DNA from: Sulfurimonas sp.
GTDB lineage: Bacteria; Campylobacterota; Campylobacteria; Campylobacterales; Sulfurimonadaceae
DNA length: 7,083 bases
NCBI GenBank assembly: GCA_027056465.1
Contig: JALUKS010000197.1
Location: 1-7,083, forward strand
Direction: 5' to 3'
This document shows, piece by piece, positions 6,706 to 7,083 of this stretch; the stretch's first letter is position 1; each line of letters begins with the position of its first letter. The notes beneath the pieces are model-generated. The model searched no databases and was not told the origin of the DNA. It saw only the letters and a list, made by a program, of their open reading frames with translations. The position numbers were made by a program, and so were the translations under genes.

Positions 6706-7083
6706 TTATAAACCAAAAATCTTTTTGCGTCTCTCTTTAAGTTTTTCGCCAAGCTGAATAGTAGTATGAGTAGCTATCATCTCTGCGAAATCTGGAGCAA
6801 AAGTCAAAAAGAGTTCAAAGAGTTTTGGGTCAAAATGTGTACCTTTGTTTTCTTTCATAATCGCTATAGCCTTTTCATAAGAGAGTGCTTTTTTATATGG
6901 ACGCGATGCAAGTAGAGCATCAAAAACATCTATCATGGCAAATATACGAGCATTGAGAGGTATCTTATATCCTTTGAGTTTATCAGGATACCCAGTTCCA
7001 TCAAATTTTTCATGATGATGAACGATGACATCTAAGGCATCATCAAACCAAGGCATATCTTCTACAAGCTCTTGACCTAGTAT
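6706..7083 (-). CDS. HD-GYP domain protein (probable c-di-GMP phosphodiesterase), N-terminus cut by right edge
   Basis: C-terminal 125 residues of a larger protein, open to the window edge; the gene starts outside. The HD-GYP signature is clear: 'HHEKFDGTGYP' (about 6985-7017), then 'KIPLNARIFAMIDVFDALLA' and 'RPYKKALSYEKA', 'GTHFDPKLFELFL', all standard for the family. HD-GYP enzymes hydrolyse c-di-GMP, usually to GMP, using an iron centre. The upstream HD pair and any sensor or REC domain lie off the window, so activity and input cannot be judged. The protein ends in a basic tail ('KERRKKIFGL') with TAA at 6706-6708. It is convergent with the kinase, 64 bases apart, so it is not in the same operon, but it adds a second class of c-di-GMP phosphodiesterase to the locus. 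The methionine encoded at 7054-7056 is internal, not the start. Confidence 0.9.
   Translation of the reverse strand: MLGQELVEDMPWFDDALDVIVHHHEKFDGTGYPDKLKGYKIPLNARIFAMIDVFDALLASRPYKKALSYEKAIAIMKENKGTHFDPKLFELFLTFAPDFAEMIATHTTIQLGEKLKERRKKIFGL

Overview
The window is AT-rich and densely coded. Its protein families point to a Campylobacterota bacterium of the Sulfurimonas type: an 'AHQWRQPLN' histidine kinase, an Aer-like PAS with the 'NIIRHPD' motif, an 'ESL' form of the EAL motif, and REC-PAS-GGDEF-EAL chains. The assignment rests on recognised motifs only; no database search was possible.

Layout. Positions 1-3048 (minus strand) hold an efflux pair. A periplasmic adaptor (2050-3048) is followed, with a one-base TAATG overlap, by an RND inner-membrane permease (2050 to the left edge, C-terminus missing). 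Positions 3049-3237 are a divergent control region with a good -10 box for the rightward genes, a weaker one for the leftward pair, and an imperfect inverted repeat. Positions 3238-6641 (plus strand) hold a two-gene signalling unit: a response-regulator c-di-GMP phosphodiesterase (REC-PAS-degenerate GGDEF-EAL), then a membrane sensor histidine kinase. Positions 6706-7083 (minus strand, convergent) are the C-terminal end of an HD-GYP protein, cut by the right edge. There are no RNA genes, insertion sequences or CRISPR arrays that I can support.

How the genes fit together (inference). The membrane kinase probably phosphorylates the REC domain of its neighbour. The PAS domain, which resembles the FAD/redox PAS of Aer, would add a second input, and the EAL domain would hydrolyse c-di-GMP. 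The HD-GYP protein next door is a second, unrelated type of c-di-GMP phosphodiesterase. The efflux pair is divergently transcribed and may share control elements, but nothing ties it functionally to c-di-GMP.

The most notable observation is that the EAL gene has one in-frame TAA (4852-4854) at the position of a conserved metal-binding glutamate; a single base change from GAA would explain it, and the frame and all other recognisable catalytic residues are intact on both sides. In addition, the kinase immediately downstream has no ATG, GTG or TTG where its ribosome-binding site and first membrane segment demand one; an ATA sits there. Two point lesions in neighbouring genes suggest recent inactivation of the pathway, unusual decoding, or sequence error.
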